In this document: positions 6,834 through 9,204 of the stretch, piece by piece
Layout of the letters: every line of letters begins with the position of its first letter
How positions within the stretch are numbered: position 1 is the stretch's first letter
Source of the DNA: an uncultured Desulfobacterales bacterium
GTDB taxonomy: Bacteria > Desulfobacterota > Desulfobacteria > Desulfobacterales > UBA11574
Reading direction: 5' to 3'
Length of the DNA stretch: 9,204 nt
Assembly (NCBI GenBank): GCA_937925895.1
Contig: CALANC010000256.1
Span: forward strand, 1 to 9,204
The notes under the pieces: generated by a model
Told to the model about the DNA's origin: nothing
Database searches by the model: none
The model's input: only the letters and a program-made list of their open reading frames with translations
Program-made: the position numbers and the translations under genes

Positions 6834-6875
6834 CTAGGTGATAGATTACGATTTTCCCAAGCTAGAGAGCATCTT

Positions 6876-7082
6876 ATGGCCGACAATGCAGGTGTGACAA
6901 CCCATAAAATTAAATGGTGTGACTTAAAATGTGAGTTTGCTGATTTTGCCCGGCTCGATGCCTTGGATGGAAGTTGTCGCACATTTCAATCACTCTGGTG
7001 TGAAAAAATTAAGCAACATGTAACCAAAAACGCTCCATGTGAAGTATTGTTCGGCAAAAGGCGCCCGACAACCGGATTGTAA
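6876..7082 (+). CDS. Small cysteine-containing hypothetical protein (68 aa)
   Basis: A small soluble protein with five cysteines (15, 19, 34, 42, 55). The pattern of a short WCDLKCE segment, a DGSCRTFQSLWC core and a KNAPC motif looks like a constrained small domain, probably metal- or disulfide-stabilised; I associate this style with unnamed small proteins of Desulfobacterota but cannot name a family. No signal peptide or membrane segment is visible. I chose ATG 6876, which has AGAGAG 6 nt upstream. The frame stays open back to a TTG at 6813, but that start lies inside the heptad repeat array and its extra residues do not look conserved. The gene ends 16 bp before the preferred vanZ-like start, so the two are probably translated from one message. 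Confidence 0.65.
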   Translation: MADNAGVTTHKIKWCDLKCEFADFARLDALDGSCRTFQSLWCEKIKQHVTKNAPCEVLFGKRRPTTGL

Positions 7083-7098
7083 GACCATCAATAAGAAT

Positions 7099-7491
7099 TT
7101 GAATAGATTACACAATTTTTTTTATTATTGGTTTCCTGTCCTGATTTATTGTGGGTTAATTTACATTCAATCTTCTTTTCCTGCACCCGACCGTCTCCAC
7201 GATTTTTTTAGCTTTGACAAAATACTCCATTTTTTTGCCTATGCCATTCTGGGCGCCCTCTTTTTAAGGGCGTTCATGACCACACGGATGAAAAACAAAT
7301 TAACCTGGCTGATCATACTGAGCATACTCTCATCGTCTCTCTATGGAATCAGTGATGAAATTCATCAGCATTTTGTTCCTTACAGGAATGCGGATCTTTT
7401 AGACGCTTTGATGGATATCTTCGGTAGTGCATTTGGGGTATATGCGTATCAAGCAGTTAAAGCAAAATATCGTTCGTATTTTCATGACTAA
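7099..7491 (+). CDS. VanZ-family membrane protein (130 aa)
   Basis: An inner-membrane protein of the VanZ-like family, named after a teicoplanin-resistance accessory protein; most members have no known role and it should not be read as a resistance gene. Hydrophobic segments lie at about residues 10-25, 42-58, 69-83 and 104-118, giving four probable membrane helices. Family signatures are present: DKILHFFAYAILG (40-52, with Asp40, Lys41, His44) and SDEIHQHFVPYR (85-96, with Asp86, Glu87, Gln90, Arg96), then a DALMDIFGSAFG helix. I placed the start at TTG 7099, which yields the usual short N terminus before helix 1. An in-frame GTG at 7039 would add 20 residues but overlaps the preceding gene by 44 bp; neither start has a strong ribosome binding site. 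It converges with metF at a shared terminator. Confidence 0.85.
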   Translation: MNRLHNFFYYWFPVLIYCGLIYIQSSFPAPDRLHDFFSFDKILHFFAYAILGALFLRAFMTTRMKNKLTWLIILSILSSSLYGISDEIHQHFVPYRNADLLDALMDIFGSAFGVYAYQAVKAKYRSYFHD

Positions 7492-7493
7492 AA

Positions 7494-7522
7494 AAGCCCG
7501 GCTGGCGATGTAAGCCGGGCTT
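7494..7522 (-). terminator. metF: Strong terminator for metV-metF, possibly bidirectional
   Basis: AAGCCCGGCT (7494-7503) and AGCCGGGCTT (7513-7522) form a perfect 10-bp GC-rich stem with a 9-nt loop. On the minus strand the stem runs straight into a T-rich tail (the A-run at 7490-7495 on the plus strand), the classic intrinsic terminator layout for the metF transcript ending 49 bp upstream. On the plus strand only TT follows, so it would end the vanZ-like transcript less efficiently. Confidence 0.85.
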
Positions 7523-7570
7523 CTCACGTACTCAAATTGATGCTTGTAATTATTTTTATATCTCTATGTT

Positions 7571-8506
7571 TTATTCTACCTTTGGTCTGGGCAGTACTTT
7601 TGCTCTTTCGGCAATTTCAGGAACTTTGTGTTCCCATTCTATGGCCATCATATGCACGCCGTGCACACCCTTCATTTCCTTGAACTCCTCAACCTGTTCG
7701 CAGGCAATTTTGATCCCCTCATCAGCCACCTTCTTTTTGTCGACCCCCTTCAGGCGGTCGATAAGAACTTCCGGCACTTCGATGCCCGGCACTTTCTTTT
7801 GCATGTACCTCGCCATACCCACATTTTTCATAGGAGTTACACCGGCAAGAATATACACCTTCTCCGTCAGACCCATGTCGTTGGCTTGCTCGATCCATTT
7901 GCGGAACCGGTCCATGTTGTAAATGCACTGGGTTTGGATAAAGTCTACCCCAGCCTCGATCTTCTTGTCCAAACGGTGTACCCGCCATTCATAGGGTTCC
8001 GCAAAGGGATTGGCAGCGGCACCGATAAATATTTTTGGCGGATTTTCGATTTCTGCTCCAGCCTGGAACTTACCCTCGTCCCGCATGGTCTTGACCATGT
8101 TAATCAGCTGAATGGAGTCAATATCGAAAACGCCCATGGCATCCGGGTGATCTCCGAACATACAGTGATCCCCGGTCAAACACAGCATGTTTCGTACGCC
8201 ATGCGTATAGGCGCCAAGAATGTCGGCCTGCATGGCCAGTCGGTTGCGATCCCGGCAGACCATTTGAAAATTCGGCTCCAGCCCTTCCTGAATCAATATC
8301 AAACAGGCGGCCCAACTTGCCATACGAACAACAGCCGTCTGGTTGTCGGTAATATTAACCGAATCCACCATTCCTTTCAGATGTTCGCACTTTTCTCTCA
8401 CTTCCTCCGCTGTCGTGCCCCTTGGCGGACCCAGCTCCCCAGTGAACGCAAAATGACCGGCCCTTAAAACTTTTTCTAAGTTGCTTCCTGATTTCATCTC
8501 ACTCAT
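7571..8506 (-). CDS. metF: Methylenetetrahydrofolate reductase MetF
   Basis: MetF reduces 5,10-methylene-H4F to 5-methyl-H4F on a flavin; in the Wood-Ljungdahl methyl branch it supplies the methyl group for acetyl-CoA synthesis, or runs in reverse during acetate oxidation. The TIM-barrel signatures are clear: FTGELGPPRGT (21-31) with the conserved Glu24, VNITDN (50-55), a QADILGA segment (93-99), LCLTGDH (109-114) with Asp113 matching the flavin-tuning Asp of E. coli MetF, and GVDFIQTQCIYN (186-197) with Gln191 matching the substrate-binding glutamine. At 311 residues it is near the usual length. The ATG at 8506 has AGGGA 9 nt upstream. It follows metV by 37 bp, marking it as the MetVF-type rather than the NADH-dependent methionine-pathway enzyme. 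Confidence 0.96.
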   Translation of the reverse strand: MSEMKSGSNLEKVLRAGHFAFTGELGPPRGTTAEEVREKCEHLKGMVDSVNITDNQTAVVRMASWAACLILIQEGLEPNFQMVCRDRNRLAMQADILGAYTHGVRNMLCLTGDHCMFGDHPDAMGVFDIDSIQLINMVKTMRDEGKFQAGAEIENPPKIFIGAAANPFAEPYEWRVHRLDKKIEAGVDFIQTQCIYNMDRFRKWIEQANDMGLTEKVYILAGVTPMKNVGMARYMQKKVPGIEVPEVLIDRLKGVDKKKVADEGIKIACEQVEEFKEMKGVHGVHMMAIEWEHKVPEIAERAKVLPRPKVE

Positions 8507-8543
8507 CTGTCCTGATCCCTTATTTCGTTAAATCGTTGATTGG

Positions 8544-9204
8544 TTATTCAGCTTTCTCCGGTTTCTTGTATCCTGGCTGGATTAATGTCCGCGGTTTCTG
8601 GTTATGCCAAGGTACGATCGCATAAAATCTTTTAATGAGATCCAGGCGGTCTTGTCCGGCCAGACGCCCGTATATTTCGAACCAGGCACAAGGCTGATCC
8701 TGGCTTATCTCACATTTGCCTTGGTCGGTGCCGCCGCAGGGTCCGTTATAAAGGCCCTTAGCACACATGGTTACCGGACAGATGCCGCCGGTCCATGCCA
8801 AAACACAGGCGCTGCAAGAGCGGCAGCGCTCCTCATACCACCCCACATCCTGATTTATCCCGATAAAAGTCGTGTCCACAGCAGGCAGAACCGGCTTGTC
8901 AGGATAACGCTCAGCCAAAAACTGGATCCCGGCCCCACAGGCCATGGATAACAGCGCCTCATACGGTTCCACCAATTCATCCAATGTCTCCAAATACTCG
9001 CGATCGCATTGGCGTTCTATAGTAGCCGCTCCCAGTTCAATGGGATCTTCATCCAACTTACTAGCCATATCAAGCTCTGCGTTTAATACCGCGACCTCCT
9101 TTTCACCTCCTGTCAAACACACGGCAACACAGGTTCCACAACCCACGTTTAATACCCTCTTATATCCCTTGAGCATCTCCTTGATCTCTTCAAAGGGCTT
9201 TCTT
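8544..9204 (-). CDS. metV: MetV, MTHFR partner subunit (5' end beyond the window)
   Basis: This protein belongs to the methylenetetrahydrofolate reductase C-terminal-domain (MetV) family, the small Fe-S subunit that pairs with MetF in acetogens and Wood-Ljungdahl sulfate reducers. The N-terminal part has VGCGTCVAVCLTGGEKEV. The C-terminal part carries CRSCSAC, then further cysteines in GGICPVTMC, NGPCGG, GKC and QPCAW; 13 cysteines in 210 residues suit Fe-S cluster binding. An ATG exists at 9176, but the frame stays open to the window edge, and the nine codons before it (RKPFEEIKE) match the family's usual N terminus, so the real start lies upstream, outside the window. It probably passes electrons to the MetF flavin from a donor encoded further upstream (Hdr/Mvh-type proteins are common partners). 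Confidence 0.95.
   Translation of the reverse strand, partial: RKPFEEIKEMLKGYKRVLNVGCGTCVAVCLTGGEKEVAVLNAELDMASKLDEDPIELGAATIERQCDREYLETLDELVEPYEALLSMACGAGIQFLAERYPDKPVLPAVDTTFIGINQDVGWYEERCRSCSACVLAWTGGICPVTMCAKGLYNGPCGGTDQGKCEISQDQPCAWFEIYGRLAGQDRLDLIKRFYAIVPWHNQKPRTLIQPGYKKPEKAE

Larger units (their letters stand above)
6621..6875. other. Gene-poor spacer downstream of thrS
   Basis: This 255-bp spacer separates thrS from a small cysteine protein gene. It contains two opposed heptad-repeat arrays, a terminator-like hairpin and a perfect 8-bp palindrome TAACGTTA (6694-6701). An ATG-started frame at 6709-6816 would encode 35 residues (beginning MPGLPLSPIDW) but has no ribosome binding site and overlaps the hairpin. 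No transposase, tRNA or recognised RNA gene is seen. Confidence 0.5.

Noticed and set aside
6813..6875. TTG-started N-terminal extension of the 68-aa cysteine protein
   Set aside because: The start codon lies within the heptad repeat array; the ATG at 6876 has a better-placed AGAGAG.
7039..7098. GTG-started N-terminal extension of the VanZ-like protein
   Set aside because: It overlaps the preceding coding frame by 44 bp, adds a non-hydrophobic segment unlike the family start, and has no ribosome binding site.
7099..7491. Glycopeptide resistance determinant suggested by the VanZ name
   Set aside because: No vanHAX-type genes are nearby; VanZ-like domains are widespread in genomes without such resistance.
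7628..8467. Long plus-strand open frame (about 279 codons) opposite metF
   Set aside because: It is a shadow of metF, which has full family motifs on the minus strand; the opposite-strand product shows no domain features.
1..9204. CRISPR array, insertion sequence, tRNA or rRNA gene, phage or defence genes
   Set aside because: Reading both strands showed no regularly spaced long repeats, no transposase or integrase frame, and no tRNA-like cloverleaf; coding content is core metabolism.

Overview
The window looks like a chromosomal stretch of an anaerobic bacterium, most likely a Desulfobacterota relative (sulfate-reducer type). The main reason is the adjacent metV-metF pair, which marks the methyl branch of the Wood-Ljungdahl pathway. 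The DXP-independent PLP synthase genes pdxS/pdxT, the particular two-CBS protein and two very small cysteine-rich proteins fit the same picture. This lineage call is an inference from gene content and remembered protein styles, not from a search.

Layout. Bases 1-778, plus strand: a 50-residue four-cysteine protein, then a stand-alone two-CBS-domain protein. Bases 817-4560, minus strand: five genes read right to left, RNase D (rnd), pdxS, pdxT, an alpha/beta hydrolase and a small DUF2892-type membrane protein. rnd and pdxS are 31 bp apart, pdxT and the hydrolase 43 bp apart, and pdxS and pdxT are separated by a 143-bp AT-rich gap. Bases 4561-4703: a divergent promoter region. Bases 4704-6620, plus strand: a complete threonyl-tRNA synthetase (thrS). 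Bases 6621-6875: a gene-poor spacer with two opposed arrays of 7-bp GGTTCAA-like repeats around a terminator-like hairpin. Bases 6876-7491, plus strand: a 68-residue cysteine protein and a VanZ-family membrane protein. Bases 7494-7522: a strong hairpin terminator between convergent genes. Bases 7571-9204, minus strand: metF preceded by metV, which runs off the right edge.

How the parts relate. PdxS and PdxT together make the PLP synthase complex. MetV and MetF together make the heterodimeric methylene-H4F reductase, probably tied to electron carriers encoded beyond the right edge. ThrS and RNase D are housekeeping RNA-related enzymes. Most of the window is ordinary core metabolism. I see no defence system, mobile element with a transposase, CRISPR array, tRNA or rRNA. 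The least explained items are the opposed heptad repeats and the two small cysteine proteins.
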